64,000 nucleotides of DNA from Nectonema munidae (Eukaryota; Nematomorpha; Nectonematoida; Nectonematidae): the NCBI GenBank assembly GCA_030549495.1, contig JAUIRK010000969.1, positions 620,001 through 684,000 of the forward strand, written 5' to 3'. The notes beneath the pieces are model-generated. The model saw nothing but the letters and a program-made list of their open reading frames with translations, made no database searches and was not told the DNA's origin. This document shows, one piece after another, positions 11,180-23,000 of the stretch (position 1 is its first letter; each line of letters opens with the position of its first letter). The position numbers and the translations under genes are program-made.

Positions 11180-12880
11180 TAGGGACAAACTACCCCTCGA
11201 ATTTGACTCCATCCCATATATATATATATGGTATGAGTATAAATGTTATCCCTAGGATATATATTTTACAATAGGAATATATAATCTGTCCTACAAGCAG
11301 ACTCCTACAGAGGCCAGATTATCGAATATGCGTAACCTAGCTCGTACAATGAATTTGTTTTGGGACTTATACCATATGCCAATCCTAAATTTAAGTAGGC
11401 GAATCTAGAACTGGGAATAAACAGAACTATATTGCAGAACGCAGAATTCTCTATTGCTCGGGGGCTATTGTATATGAGTAGTCATCTAGGATAACTTTTC
11501 TCTTTTTTTTAACATATAACCCCAGAAAGCTTTAGCCTGGGTTTGCGTGAGCTCCCAAGCTTGGCATAATTGTGGGCAATGCTTATGTGTTCTTAGTTTT
11601 TCAATAAACTTTTTATTCAATTTCTCCAACCTTTTCTGGAAAAAAGGAGGTTCGGGTAATGGCAATAGTGAAAAGGTGCCGTAAACAGTTCTAAAAAGTT
11701 TGTACACAGCGTCGTCTATATTGTTGGTCCAAGTTGAAGAAAGGCATCCAAAATGGAGTTACCATAAGTCATTTTTGGCATTATTACGATTTATGACCTT
11801 GTCTACATTCGTGCAACTGAGCCAAAGGTCTTTAAGCCATATAGCGCTAGATCTTTTTTACCTTTCTTAATCTCTTCACGAGCTTCACGATGAAAGCAAA
11901 ATTCTGCATCCCAACAGATTCCTATATATTTAAGGTAGCACACTGGGGGAATATTCCCTATAATTGGCCAGTTATTTTTGTGATAATTATCGCCAAAGAT
12001 TTGAACTTGCATTCAGAGTGATTCACCTTAAGTTCCATCCAGTGAAATACCTCCCTAATATGGTACATTTACGTCCGTAAGGTGTTTGCAAATACGAGTG
12101 GCACGCTTAGCGGCGTAATATACACATATGTCGTCTGCGAAACTGATTATCCTAGCATAGATAGACTTGTTGAAAAAGTCCCTAATGTCAGAAGTGTAGA
12201 TGTTGAACAGAAGGGGGCTTAGAGGTGAAGCTTTATCGAATATGTTTTAAGATTTAGAATAGACCACGCGTCCTATGCTTATTCTCCTGAAAGCTCGTTA
12301 TTTATTCTGATCTGGAATGTTCGTCGAGAAAGGAAACTGTAAACTACCTTGAAGGTGCATGATGGCACAAACATGTTACTGAGTTTGAACAGCAAACCAT
12401 CTTGCCAGACTGTATTAAAAACTTTCTCGAGGTCGTAAGATATGTCCTTTTTTAAAACCAAACTGTTCTTCTGGGATTATTTCATGCTCCTTGCACTAAG
12501 CATCGATACTCCAAAAATTAATGTGTCATACACTTTACTCAGGCATTCAGGTGCTTTCCGTTCTTTAAGCTTTTAATGATTTGAACCAGGTCCTCTAGGA
12601 TGAAGTTATTGATCGTTCGACGCAAGTAAAGTCCTAAAAAATTTAACTTCAGAATTAAAATTTCCCGGACTAGGATTGGCCCTATACACAGCTTTGTAAT
12701 AATAGGCAAGCAGCGCACATTTATCTTCCTCCTCTATGGCTGTTTGGTTATTCCAAGTAAGCGACGTTGAACCCTTGCAGCCAGGCTCCAGCCTTCTACC
12801 GAACTTTCACAACTTTAAAGAGCCCTTTTGCGGATTAGACGATTTTGTGATGTTTATGACTTTCTTAGATATCCTTTTAT
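11180..12880 (-). pseudogene. Jockey/I-like non-LTR retrotransposon, reverse transcriptase remnant
   Basis: On the minus strand the pieces run 12880 to 11180. About 12790-12640 is a fingers-region stretch (NNQTAIEEEDKCALLAYYYK). 12461-12279 holds DLEKVFNTVWQDGLLFKLSN and SFLSRRTFQIRINN (palm start). About 12237-12115 holds SPLSPLLFNIYTSDIRDFFN and the catalytic box SFADDICVYY near 12140. 12012-11803 has VCYLKYIGICWDAEF, the thumb GI/KYLG-type motif. 11707-11486 is the C-terminal tail. The reading frame shifts several times and no endonuclease domain is visible, so it is a 5'-truncated, dead LINE. 11180-11480 is probably its 3' UTR; no poly(A) tail was found. It could belong to any Jockey/I/CR1-type clade. 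Confidence 0.75.
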
Positions 12881-13181
12881 GGATTCAAAAAATTATATAA
12901 ATCAACCATCTCATCAAATTACTGTTTGTTTCTAACTGCAAACTGAGAAAAAGAGGAACACGAAAGTTTAAAATTTTCAAGGATCAATTTGTAAAAAATA
13001 CTCACATGGACTGAATATATCACAAGTATTTTCCTTTATTTTTTTCTCAGATATTTTTATTTAAATATATTTTACAAAGACTCATGCTTTTTTATATTAA
13101 AATTTTAACTCAAGTATAAATTAGTGTATTTTTCAAAACGTTGATAGGATAAACTAAATCTACGTATTCGTTTCGACATTT
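12881..13181. other. Non-coding gap
   Basis: AT-rich; nothing recognisable between the LINE remnant and the solo LTR. Confidence 0.4.
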
Positions 13182-13186
13182 GCCAC

Positions 13187-13382
13187 TGTAAGATGTCCAG
13201 CAACAATTAATGCTGATTAGCGTGATCTTAATGGAAGTACGCCTCTGAGCAACAACACATGCTTTAATCGACACACCGCAAGCACACACCTTAACTGCTT
13301 TCGCGAGTATATAACCCTCGCCTTTTGCAACACATTATTATTCCTCTTCTTCGCATCGCTTCTAATAAAGTGTTTTTCTACA
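13187..13382 (+). repeat. Solo LTR (fossil)
   Basis: A 196-bp block with TG...CA ends (TGTAAGATGTCC ... TTTTCTACA), flanked by the exact 5-bp duplication GCCAC (13182-13186 and 13383-13387). A TATA-like GAGTATATAACC near 13303 and AATAAAG near 13363 fit a U3-R-U5 layout on the + strand. G+C content is higher than the surroundings. The family is probably Ty3/gypsy; age unknown but not ancient, since the duplication is exact. Confidence 0.7.
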
Positions 13383-13409
13383 GCCACATATTTATTTTTT
13401 CGCCAAAAA

Positions 13410-13880
13410 TGGATTCATAATATTGAATGAAGTAAAACTTCGATCTCGTTCTGCGAGGGTTATATTTAGATTAAATCAGAAAGGGCACTTATCCAACGTG
13501 TATAATAGGAAATAACGCAAGTGTTCTTTTCAAAGCATTAATGGATTGGAAAACAGGGTTATAGAGGTTGGATAGATCGAAATGAACTTGATAAAGTAAA
13601 ATATTAAAAGTATTTTTGAATGATTGAGCTTTCTTTTTAAAAATCTGCAAATTCAAACCGTGATTCTCTTTATCCATGCTGATTACTGTAACGTTATCAA
13701 TACACTTGTTGATATCCCTTTTAACTTGTTATCGAATATAACATTATCCATTACCCTTTGAAATACAGAAACCGTATTAGTGTAGGCCCAAACGATAATC
13801 TTGTGAATTCATATAGTTTTCCCCTAGTTTGAAAGCCTTATAAGATCTTCCATCCGCATGCCGATTAACATATGGGCTAT
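13410..13880 (-). pseudogene. Ty3/gypsy pol fossil (reverse transcriptase region)
   Basis: Minus-strand translation shows scattered similarity to the gypsy reverse transcriptase around the FQRVMDN motif, the same region that is clearer in the gypsy fossil at 33690-36207. It is a heavily broken fragment with several breaks and older than that copy. It lies beside the solo LTR, but the LTR's own target duplication shows the two are separate events. Confidence 0.5.
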
Positions 13881-15249
13881 TGGGCTACAGCCCCAGGTCC
13901 ATGGCCCCGACTAAAAAAAATAGGCCCTCAGTTATTGAAAAAAATGCATATATGCGATTTTTAGTTCTAAACGGTCTTTTTTAAATTCGAAAGTGTCATT
14001 TTTAAATTCTAAAGTGTCTTTTTTGATTTTACTTTTCTGAATAAGCTTTGAAGTCTTGTTTCTAATAAATGCGCGTAATATTATGTGCGATTGTCAGGTT
14101 CTGTAGACGTGTTGAAAGATACACTGATAATAATTTCTAATTCTCCGCCTCTAATTTAATTCTCTTTTTTAATTCGATGCAACTAGCAGTTCATTTATAG
14201 ACAAGTTTTTAACTCTTCAATTTTTGCTTTCTGCATAGATTGTTTTTATATTATAGTAACATAGAATTAAAAAAATGTTAGTTTGTATCGAAAGTTTCAA
14301 CTAAGCAAAAAAGTGAATTTTAAAACTTAGTTTCGAAAAACGTTTTACATCCATTTTAATATCCATTATATAATGAAAAATGTGTTAACACAAACTTCTC
14401 TATTATCATTCAAGTAATTTATAGCAAAAACAATATATCACATTTTAGCTTTTGCATTCCTCGCTGTTTATTGAGGAAACAGATTTTTTGATCACTTCAT
14501 CTAGCATGAAAAAGTGTTGTGTCTAAAATAAAAGTTTTTAAAACATGTTTTATAAATATTGAAGCAAACCTTACTTAATTTCTGTTTTGCAAAATTTTTG
14601 ATTTTTGAGCCTAAACGACATTATTTCAAGGAAACTTTTAAAATATATTTTCTTTAGGAATAAAAATTCACAGACTTTAAAGTGAGCCTTAAGTTTGGTG
14701 CTTATCTTCCAAGTTTAAATGTTGGGTTTAATATTACTGAAATCAATTCTGATATCCATATCACCACTATCACATTATCCACGCTTTCTTTCATCTGTTA
14801 AAATTTTATGTTCAGCACTAAATCCATTTTCTACGATTTAATCTGTGGAAAAGAACAAAAGTATTTTTGTCACTTCTGAATAGTGAGAAGAGAATTTGTA
14901 ACTCTTTTTGATATTGAAAATTTATAACTACTTATATAAATTGCTTTTTAAAATAAACTATCGTATAAATTATACGAAATATTTATTTGTTTAAAACAAG
15001 AAGAAAATGAACAAATAACGCGTTATTCGTAACTTTTCACAGCCCACCAAGAATTTAAAAATGCCTCTTTGGGCGTGGTACCTCCCACTTTGGGGTCACT
15101 TGTATAGATGAAGAAATTTGCTCAGATGTAGTTTTTTGTATAAAGTCATCAATGTTTTCCACAAAATATTGTCTCCAGCTTTTTAATATCTAATGAAATT
15201 ATCACCATTTTAATATCTAATGAAATATAATTATTTTTTTCATTTATAG
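13881..15249. other. Non-coding region upstream of TIMP-A
   Basis: 13880-13930 has a GGGCTACAGCCCC palindromic patch of the type seen at hAT MITE ends. A 28-bp unit is duplicated at about 15181-15230 (TTTTAATATCTAATGAAAT). No gene and no clear promoter. The first TIMP-A exon(s) would lie here, since the coding exon is preceded by a splice acceptor. Confidence 0.4.
15248..15249 (+). promoter_or_regulatory. Splice acceptor in the TIMP-A 5' UTR
   Basis: A pyrimidine tract and CATTTATAG end at 15249, 20 nt before the start codon. TIMP-B has the same arrangement (AATTTTAG ending at 46262, 14 nt before its ATG). Both genes therefore probably have a non-coding first exon further upstream that was not located. 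Confidence 0.55.
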
Positions 15250-15269
15250 ATCTTTGAAGGAAATACAAA

Positions 15270-18200
15270 ATGCTTGGATTATGGGTTACACTCGCTTTGT
15301 TGTTGTATTTGTTTGAAACAAATGAGGCTTGTAGTTGCCTATTAGTTCATCCTCAAAGTGCATATTGCGAAAATGACATGGGTAAGAATATTTTCCTTTT
15401 AAACCAATACAGAACATATATATATAACAGGTGTACAAGAATTAAGGCTGGTGATACTTTGTGTAAATGCATATTCAAGCAAGTGTCTATACCAGATCAT
15501 AATCTCAGCTGAATCAACTTTAAACTTGTAAATACAATTTTATGAGGCAAAAATTCAATGTTGTTGTGATACAAGTGAACATCTGATATGACTAACTATC
15601 GTATCCGAACAATTGACAATCATACGTGTATACATGATGATTGACATGTGTACTTGTATAATTGCTAATCATACCAAGCAAAATCTTCATTCATGCCTAA
15701 TTAGCACAAAAATGTTGGTGTCTTTAAAAGAAAAAGAGCGTATTCCTTTCTTTAAGAAATGAATTACCTCGATCATACAGACATATACAATCACAACAGT
15801 AATAAAATTGTTTATCAAAAATCTATTCAATAAAAAAACTATTCCTTGATCTTCGATTGCATTTGTACAGCAAATCTTTCAAGTAATTTACAACTTCTTT
15901 TTCATAAATAAGTAATAAGAAGTTTAAATAAATTTTCTTCACTTAATTTTATCAAAAGATTGGAGTTAACAGCCTTTTTCTCTATTTATTTTCATCCTCG
16001 CAAGTATGGGATTAAAAACTTTTCATCTCTTTATGTGTTTTTTTGAAAAGTATAGATTCTTGAATTTTATTAATTCCTTTATAATACACCATTGATTTCA
16101 ACAGCTTGTCTTAATGCATCACAACTTTCACTTTAAAATAATTCTACCATTATCTTGATTCTATATTCGTAATTAAGAGATTGAAATTACCTGAATAAAT
16201 TTATTATTTGATTTGAACAGCTCTAAAATCTTCCAAAAATATAATTAGTCCAACAAAATCTTTTTTTATTTTTAAGCAAATTATTGTTTTTTCAACAAGT
16301 TGTCAAGCTATTGCAACACTTACCTAGGGATTTTTCAAAAAAAGTTTGTTTACAATATATTTTAATATTTGTCAAAATTGAATACTGCTAATACATTATT
16401 GGAACGAAAAACGCAATGTAACAATTTGAAATTAATTTTTGTTTATATTTATCTTTCTGTTGTTTATATAATTCATTTTTTGTCGTAATTAGTTTCGTTT
16501 ATTATCGGCCTTTTTCTCGTTTCATCGATTTTGAACATTTGATTCTCAGATTTTTTCGATCTTTTAGTTATTTTGACTTTCTAAAATTTTTATTATTGTT
16601 TTTGTCAATTTGTAGGAATTATAATTTTAAAATGACTAATAGAATATGCAAAATCAATCTTGATGATTTTGCTATGTTTGTGCCAAATACATTTAAAAGA
16701 ATCAGACATCACATAGGATTGTTAAAAGTCAAAAGTATGTGTAACATAAACTTTACTTTAGAATAGAGATGCCAGATCAGGACAAGTCTTGGGCTCCTTA
16801 TGTAATTTGTGGCAGTTGTAGATCAAATTTAGAAGGTTGGGTAAGAGGGGCAGGAAGATTCATGTTTTTTGCTATCGCACAAATATGAAGAGAACCTAAA
16901 AATCTTCACGATTAATGTTGTTTTTTATGATAGAAATAACAAAGTATAGAAAGATAAAATGTAGGAAAGCTCTCGAAATCCTTCATCTTCTATTGCACCT
17001 GTTCCACGTGATTAAAAATTAGCAGATACACAATCCCTATAAAATGTATGAGAGCCTTGTTAATTTTGATTCCTAGATTGTGAACCTTTATTTTATTTTA
17101 GATCGCTGAATAGGAGCATTCTTTTTCTGAAATCTCCACTTTCCCACTCAAATACAACTAAAAGATTTGATAAGAAATTGACTAAATCCCAGAAATTTTA
17201 ACATCAAGACTAATGGAATTTGCTTTGCTAAAAATGCACAATAATTGTATGCAGAAATTGGCATAAGAAGTTTGTAGGCTTACACTGTTGGTGGCAATTT
17301 ATATTACTGTGGTGACATAAATGTCTTGTTTGCTTTTATAGGTATAGAAAATACTTCTACTGACTGGAAACCTTTTACAGACAGTTCGATAAATAGTCAT
17401 AGATCAGTATTAGTATAGATAGTAGTAATCTTTATCCATATAAACATCTTGCACGCTCAGTTCATAAAAAAGAAAACTATGATGATGTTAAACATTTTCT
17501 CAAAAAAATCAAGTATGCTAATTTCAAATGGGATGTCTGTGAAGATTTTTAAAGGATCGTCTTTTTACTTAGAATGCAGGTGGGACATACAAAAGATTTA
17601 TGTTTTCTTTTGTTGAGAACATCAGAGCGGATCATAAACATTACAAAAGATTTTGTATGACCAGCGCGCCATGAAACCAAACAAGGAAATTTAAACATTT
17701 TTAATAATCTTTAATTGATTTTAGAAAAGTAGTAGTTTTTTTAAATCCTCTTCCTATCGGAATAGTAAAGCAGTTTGTTAAAGTTTGCCAAGAAGAACAA
17801 GGATCCAAGGAATTTCGTTTGATGTTTTCAAAATTACGGGAAATGAAAATCAAAAATTTTGTAATGTCGCCAGATGCCTTAGTATGCTACATGGGTATGG
17901 TAGCGATGTGGCTCTGTATATATGTGATAAAAGAATAATTAAATTTTTTCAAATTCAAATATTTTGTAATACGACTTTCTTATATAGCCAGGAAATATAA
18001 AATTAACTGTCTTGAATTTATTTATCTGCTAATATATAAATAAATAAATACTTAACTTTGTGTACATTTTTTAGTAATTTTGGCAAAAAGTACGGGATAC
18101 TCGGAAAATAATTTTACGAGAAAATACACAATTGAAGTTGGAGAAATTTTAAAGGTATTCTACAATTGTATTAAATTTCTTTCAATGCAAAATTCAATTT

Positions 18201-21200
18201 TTTCATTTCAGAATGTGAGTAACATACCCAAAACTATCTCGGCTCTCACTCCAAAGAATGATGGACTGTGTAAGAAAGATCTTGAAAGCGATACACTTTA
18301 TCTTATTTCAGGTACCATACTTTATTTTCTTAATATTGAAAATATGTGAAGGAAATAAGATTTTAAAAAATTAAAATATTTATAGAAGAAATATACTTAA
18401 AATTTTTGGTATTTTTAAAGAAACCTAATTTTTTTACATTCATTTAAAATTGTGTCCAAAGTCACAATCTAAACGCAAGTATCTTTAAAAAAATAAGAGG
18501 TTTTGCCACTTTTCATTGATATTGAATGAAAATTCTAATAAAGTAGGTTATGTTATGAAAAAAATATGAACAATTTTTTTATCATCTTCATTTCATTTAT
18601 GATTTTTTCATACTCGAAGTAATTGAAAACTTGTTTAAGTTTGGAATTTAAGGCTGGAAGAGAAAAAGTGAATTAAAAGCCTTCATTAAAGGAATGAATA
18701 AAATTTTCAAGTAGACGTTTTTTTGTTGCTGCTACAAATATTCTAATATACTAATGGTGGCCAAACTTTTTACAAACCAAATTTTGTTTTTTACAATATA
18801 TTATATGATGCTCGTTCAAAATATAACTGAATATATGTTATTGATATTAAATTCTACTCTTGAATTAAGATCTTTTGTGTTATTACCTGTGACACAAAAA
18901 AATACAAAAAAATTTAAAAAATAATAAGAAAAATATACAAAAAAAACGATAGCAATGAATTGACTGTAAATAGCAATGTAAATTATGATTTGTAAGCAAG
19001 TCTAACTGCTTTATTATTATAACAGCAAAAACATACTCTTTTAATATAAATCTTTTCCTAAGTAGGCGTAATGTTTTTTGAAAAAAATTTTAAGAATAAT
19101 TTTTCATATAGGGGTATTTTCTATTGTGCAGAGTAAAATATGCAAAATTATAAGCGAGGTTTCTTTTTAAACGAGTTCGTAATAAAAGATGTAAAGTGTG
19201 TGTAATTTTTGTGTACGGGACAGGGGATAAACAAAAGTGCATTATATTGAAGTGTTCTTTATAAGCGAGTTCGTAATAACGCGATTTTACTGTATACGAG
19301 AAAAGAAAATCATTGCGTTTTTTTAGATATTTGTCTACAAATAAAATTCTGACAGCTGTCATAAATAGATCAAATACATTTTTAACAACTGAAACATTTT
19401 GTTTCGATATTATATTTTTATTATAATAATCAACAAATTTTCTTAAAAAAATGATTTGATTATGTACAGTGTTACTTATAAAACTTAACAATCGAAAATT
19501 ATAAAAAATATCTCTGCTAAAATATTAAGTAAATAGAGTATTCTTGCTTTTAAACTGAATAGATAATCAAAATATTCATTCCCAAATAACTATTGAAAAA
19601 AATTTCTTGACTTGAAAAAATTAAAGTTTTCAAATGGTACAAAATGTAACAAACGTATAGTGATAAAGATTAAGTGACTTTTGTTGAAAAAAAATTCTTA
19701 GCGCGAGTCTAACAATATTCATTGATATAAAATTGTAACGATTGAAAACTATTTTAATTTAACTCTAAATACAAATTAGACAGAAGCAATGGTGTAGCCA
19801 AAAAAAAGTTGATAGAAGGGGCACAATTTAAAAACAAAAAACTTGCGCAACATTATTTATACTTTCTTGATCCTTTCATTGGAGAAATTTTCAAAAACTG
19901 ATATCGCATAAGATGCATGGGGGCACCATGCGGTACATAAGAGTGTGGGCACGGCCCCTCATGCCCGTGCCTAGCTACGTCACTGGAGAGAAGAGAGCTG
20001 AATGAGATAGGGGAGCTTAACAAGAGAAGAGGGCTTGAATGAAAGAAGAGAGCTTGAGTGAATGATTGAGTTTTAGCAGAGAAAGCGGAAGAGAAAAATA
20101 GAGGAGACAGAAAGAGAAATAGAATCACTGTGACAGAAGATGAGAAAATCTAGTGGATCATCAACATGTCTTTGCTCAAAAATACTACAAAGAGGAGACA
20201 CTGTGATTGATTACTTATTGGGTGCATATTGAAGCAATGGATTATTATTATATAGCTCTCACGCATCGTCTGTAAAATATGTTCGATAGGAAAAATGCGA
20301 TCATCATACATGTTTTATAAACAAGCAGCAACTCTTACTTTTAGAAAATTATTGGAGAGCGAAGGTTATTTTCGCCCCCCCCCCCCTCCCCCCCTGCCTG
20401 GTAGCCCCTGCCTGGTAGACTACTTCATTTTTCAAATGAAAAGCCTATTCCACCCCCTAACAATTTTGGATTTTTTAAACTAGTGTATATTCGATGGTTG
20501 TAGGTAAAAATGCCGCGGAAAAAATGCCCCCGGAAAAAATGCCCCTGGAATAAATTCCCCAATTAAAAAGTAGGAAAAAATGCCCCCTAATTTTTGATTT
20601 TCAGGATTTTTTTAAATCATATAAATATTTTTATTTGGTACCGTTTTGAAAGGCTAAATTTCTAAAATTTCTTAATCTATAGGGTTTTTTTCTTTATAAA
20701 ATTCTTGTAAACAATAACAAAGGTGCAGATTTGTGGGAATGTGTTATTAAAATCAGTTAAAACACAAATTATATTTATAAAGTGTTCTGATACACACAAA
20801 GTCCAAAAATATTTGCTGTTTTATAAATTTTTTTTTGTATTTAAAAAATTGTCGTATGCTGAGTTTTTTATTTTACTTTAATTAAATTTTAAATGTTTTA
20901 GATGAAAAGTTAACTTTTTGTTTTTTTTTACAAAAAATATTTATTTGACCTATCTTTTTTAAAATTTTTTTTTTTAATTTTAACTAATAATTTTTTGAAA
21001 TTTTTTGTGTTGGGGCATTTTTTCCTACTTTTTAATTGGGGCATTTTTTCCGGGGGCATTTTTTCTGGCGGCATTTTTTCTGCGCACCATATTCGATATG
21101 CAAATTTAATTAAAATATTTTCGCTGGAAATATAGGATTTAAATTCACCAATTTTGTAAAAAAAATATATAAAGTAGTCTTATAAATTTAGGACTTTAGT

Positions 21201-22118
21201 TATGCGCTGAATACACTCTATTTTAGAGAATTGCTTGAATATTTGGTCTCCCGAGTTATTTCCAGACTACTAATTTTGAAAATTGCAACAAAAAATTTCG
21301 CCCCCCCCCAATAATTTTGAGGAAGTGCGCCCCTGCTCTATATCATAAAATCCGTTATAACCGATCTACATTATTAGCGGATTTTAACGCGCAATAGATT
21401 TACACTCTGGTTTAGTTCAGATTTAAAAGATCCTTTTTATTAATAATTTGGTTATGCGTTAATTCGCTATATACGAATTTTACTGTAATTATATGTTTTA
21501 TTGTTTTTTATTTGGAGTTACGTAAATATATGTCAAATTAATTCTGCAGGTTTGCTCACCATCATCCTGTGTGGCTAAATCTGATGAATCTCCTAAATAA
21601 GATTTCTCTATGATTGCTAATACTTATTTTACATTATTCCATGAAGACTTTTTGGCGCTGCTTATCATCATCAGTCGTGTTCATTGATATCAAATAGCGG
21701 GAGCTCAAACAAAAACGTTTTCCTCAGTTGTTCACTTTGACTAATCCACGTCATTTTTTAAGGTTACTTCAATGAAACAAGCCAACAAGTTTTAATCAAT
21801 ATGTGTGGATGGATCAGAAAGTGGAATGCTTTTTCTACGTTCCAGAAAGATGCTTGGAAAAATTTCTACAAAAATCACTGTGACTGCAACGTAATCCAGA
21901 CTTATTTCTTTCTAACATTTTGATCATTTCATTATTATTGACAGATTTTCATATCTTTTACTCAAAATTCAACTTTATCGCCAAAGGAATGTTTTATATC
22001 ATATGGAGATACTTCGAAACACAAGTACGCATTTTGTGGAAAGAAAAATGGTGTGTGCAAATGGAACACACTAAATGAGGCGAAAGATTGTAATAATTCT
22101 CAAATTGTCAGAGTATAA
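15270..22118 (+). CDS. TIMP-A: secreted TIMP-like metalloproteinase inhibitor, 5 coding exons
   Basis: Exons 15270-15381, 18075-18154, 18212-18311, 21763-21890 and 21945-22118, all with GT..AG introns, encode 197 aa with no break. Residues 1-20 are a signal peptide. The mature protein starts CSCLLVHPQSAYC, with Cys at mature positions 1, 3 and 13, the TIMP hallmark; in known TIMPs the free Cys1 amine and carbonyl chelate the protease zinc. VILAKSTGY follows (like V-I-RAK in TIMPs), then C84, C112, and C137-D-C139, matching the GCEC end of the N-domain. The C-domain has C156, C171, C178 (CKW, like CxW in TIMPs) and C189. That is 11 cysteines against the usual 12: the partner of TIMP-B C171 is absent. 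Introns are 2693, 57, 3451 and 54 bp; the two long ones are full of repeats. It acts outside the cell; the target protease is unknown. Confidence 0.9.
17290..17930 (+). pseudogene. Decayed repeat-borne ORF in TIMP-A intron 1
   Basis: Translated pieces on the + strand read STDWKPFTDSSINSHRSVL, ARSVHKKENYDDVKHFLKKI, KYANFKWDVCEDF, then RMQVGHTKDLCFLL, and later IVKQFVKVCQEEQGSKEF. These resemble a widespread animal repeat-associated family that has a W-F-I-DSS block, a C-DLK block, a G-TK-PCFLC-WDSR block and a KQFVKAL block. I know that family only as uncharacterised, transposon-like proteins. The frame is broken by stops and shifts (for example near 17400 and 17550). Some sequence from about 16800 may belong to it. 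Not part of the TIMP transcript. Confidence 0.45.
19084..19293. mobile_element. Tigger (pogo) terminal fragment in TIMP-A intron 3
   Basis: The right end reads TAATAACGCGATTTTACTG followed by TA. About 200 bp inward matches the right end of the Tigger at 26065-28226 (shared TTATAAGCGAGTTC and AAATTATAAGCGAGG). It sits at a TA beside repeat X. Internal and left parts are missing. Confidence 0.6.
19300..19786. repeat. Dispersed repeat X, copy 2
   Basis: Inverted copy of 5154-5600, lying in TIMP-A intron 3. It has about 45 bp not present in copy 1 (near 19612-19665). Non-coding. Confidence 0.7.
19787..19985. mobile_element. hAT-type MITE with 8-bp target duplication
   Basis: Left end CAATGGTGTAGCCA, right end CTAGCTACGTCACTG, flanked by GACAGAAG (19779-19786) and GAGAGAAG (19986-19993), 7 of 8 matching. 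199 bp, non-coding. The ends are close to those of the MITE at 54594-54754. Confidence 0.7.
19986..20160 (+). repeat. Purine-rich low-complexity tract
   Basis: GAGA/AGAG-rich run (GAGAAGAGAGCTGAATGAGA and similar). No function seen. Confidence 0.6.
20410..21335. repeat. Dispersed repeat Y, copy 2, in TIMP-A intron 3
   Basis: Direct copy of 6749-7598 with element C nested at the same position. A poly-C tract and a duplicated CCTGCCTGGTAG precede it (20371-20412). Non-coding. Confidence 0.75.
20496..21088. mobile_element. Foldback-like element C, copy 2
   Basis: Exact 9-bp duplication ATATTCGAT at 20487-20495 and 21089-21097. Ends are GGTTGTAGGTAAAAATGCCG and, inverted, GGTGCGCAGAAAAAATGCCG. 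Here the arms keep three to four GGAAAAAATGCCCC units per side, more than copy 1, which shows expansion or loss of arm units. Length 593 bp against 521 bp. Confidence 0.75.
21340..21485. mobile_element. Tigger/pogo-like terminal fragment
   Basis: Ends TATACGAATTTTACTG then TA at about 21484, matching the CAGTAAAATTCG-type ends of the Tigger copies in this window. Inward sequence contains TTAGCGGATTTTAACGCGC. No opposite end nearby. Confidence 0.4.
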
Positions 22119-22140
22119 ATAGTCGCATGCTTTTTTATTA

Positions 22141-22146
22141 AATAAA
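22141..22146 (+). terminator. AATAAA polyadenylation signal of TIMP-A
   Basis: AATAAA 23 nt after the TIMP-A stop codon, in a TTTTTTATTAAATAAATC context. Implies a very short 3' UTR. Confidence 0.6.
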
Positions 22147-22149
22147 TCT

Positions 22150-23000
22150 TAATATAGTCCCATTTTTCAAATCAAATATCAAACATCTTACTTCACGTAT
22201 CGGAGTTAGTTTAAATATGAATGCATCGAAATTACATTTATCTACAGTTAGGTACATTGAAATTCGGTTGAAGAACGTTCAGAATACTTCAAATATGATC
22301 ATAAAAATGTTTCTCTCTTTTTATAATTGACTGGCTAAATGCTAGAATGGGAAACCTGCGGTCAAGAAACCTGCAGCCTCATGCTGACTTTTGGGGCCTC
22401 AAGTGTGGTCGTATTTGGCCTTTGATATCTATTTTCACTTATTTGATCTATCAGGAGCGGTGGGAGAGCTATAATTGAATCTAATTCAAATGCCTGAAGG
22501 TATTGCCATGAAATCTAGAGCCTTATAACAAAATCCTTTCTCAAATTTGAATATAAAAAGTAGCCACTTCTCTATATTACATATTTGAAATATTATATCC
22601 TCCATGTTTATAAGCTATTTTTTTTGATTAAATTAATTTAATCTCTTTATAGTCAACTCCCTTATGCAATGAACTCTATAGCGAACCTTAGTAATTGTTA
22701 ATTTTTTGACATTTTGCTGTTTCCACCCTTAACCCTGTTTCAATCAACAAATAAAGGAGGTATTAAAAATTTCAGCTCAATCGGGCAACTCCTAGGCGAA
22801 TTTGGAACATAATTTAAACAAGTGGTATACTCTTATCTATCTCGACATTTTTCTTCCTAGAAAAATGTATATGGAAACATCCAAGCAACCCATAAAAACT
22901 GTTTACAAGCGTTGTCAATTAAATTTGCGTATATTCAATCAGAAAAACATTGAAAATAGATAGAAAATTTTAGAAATATTTCTATGCATTAAACTAATTA
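22150..23000. other. Non-coding stretch
   Basis: Nothing recognisable. The patch at 22330-22450 (CCTGCGGTCAAGAAACCTGC) is less AT-rich and resembles hAT end regions, but no pair of ends was found. Confidence 0.35.

Noticed and set aside
16539-16766. 75-aa frame upstream of the intron-1 fossil
   Set aside because: No resemblance to the family blocks found at 17290-17930 and no splice signals; probably chance.
19853-20128. 91-aa minus-strand frame rich in Ser, Leu and Phe
   Set aside because: Translation of the purine-rich low-complexity tract and the MITE.
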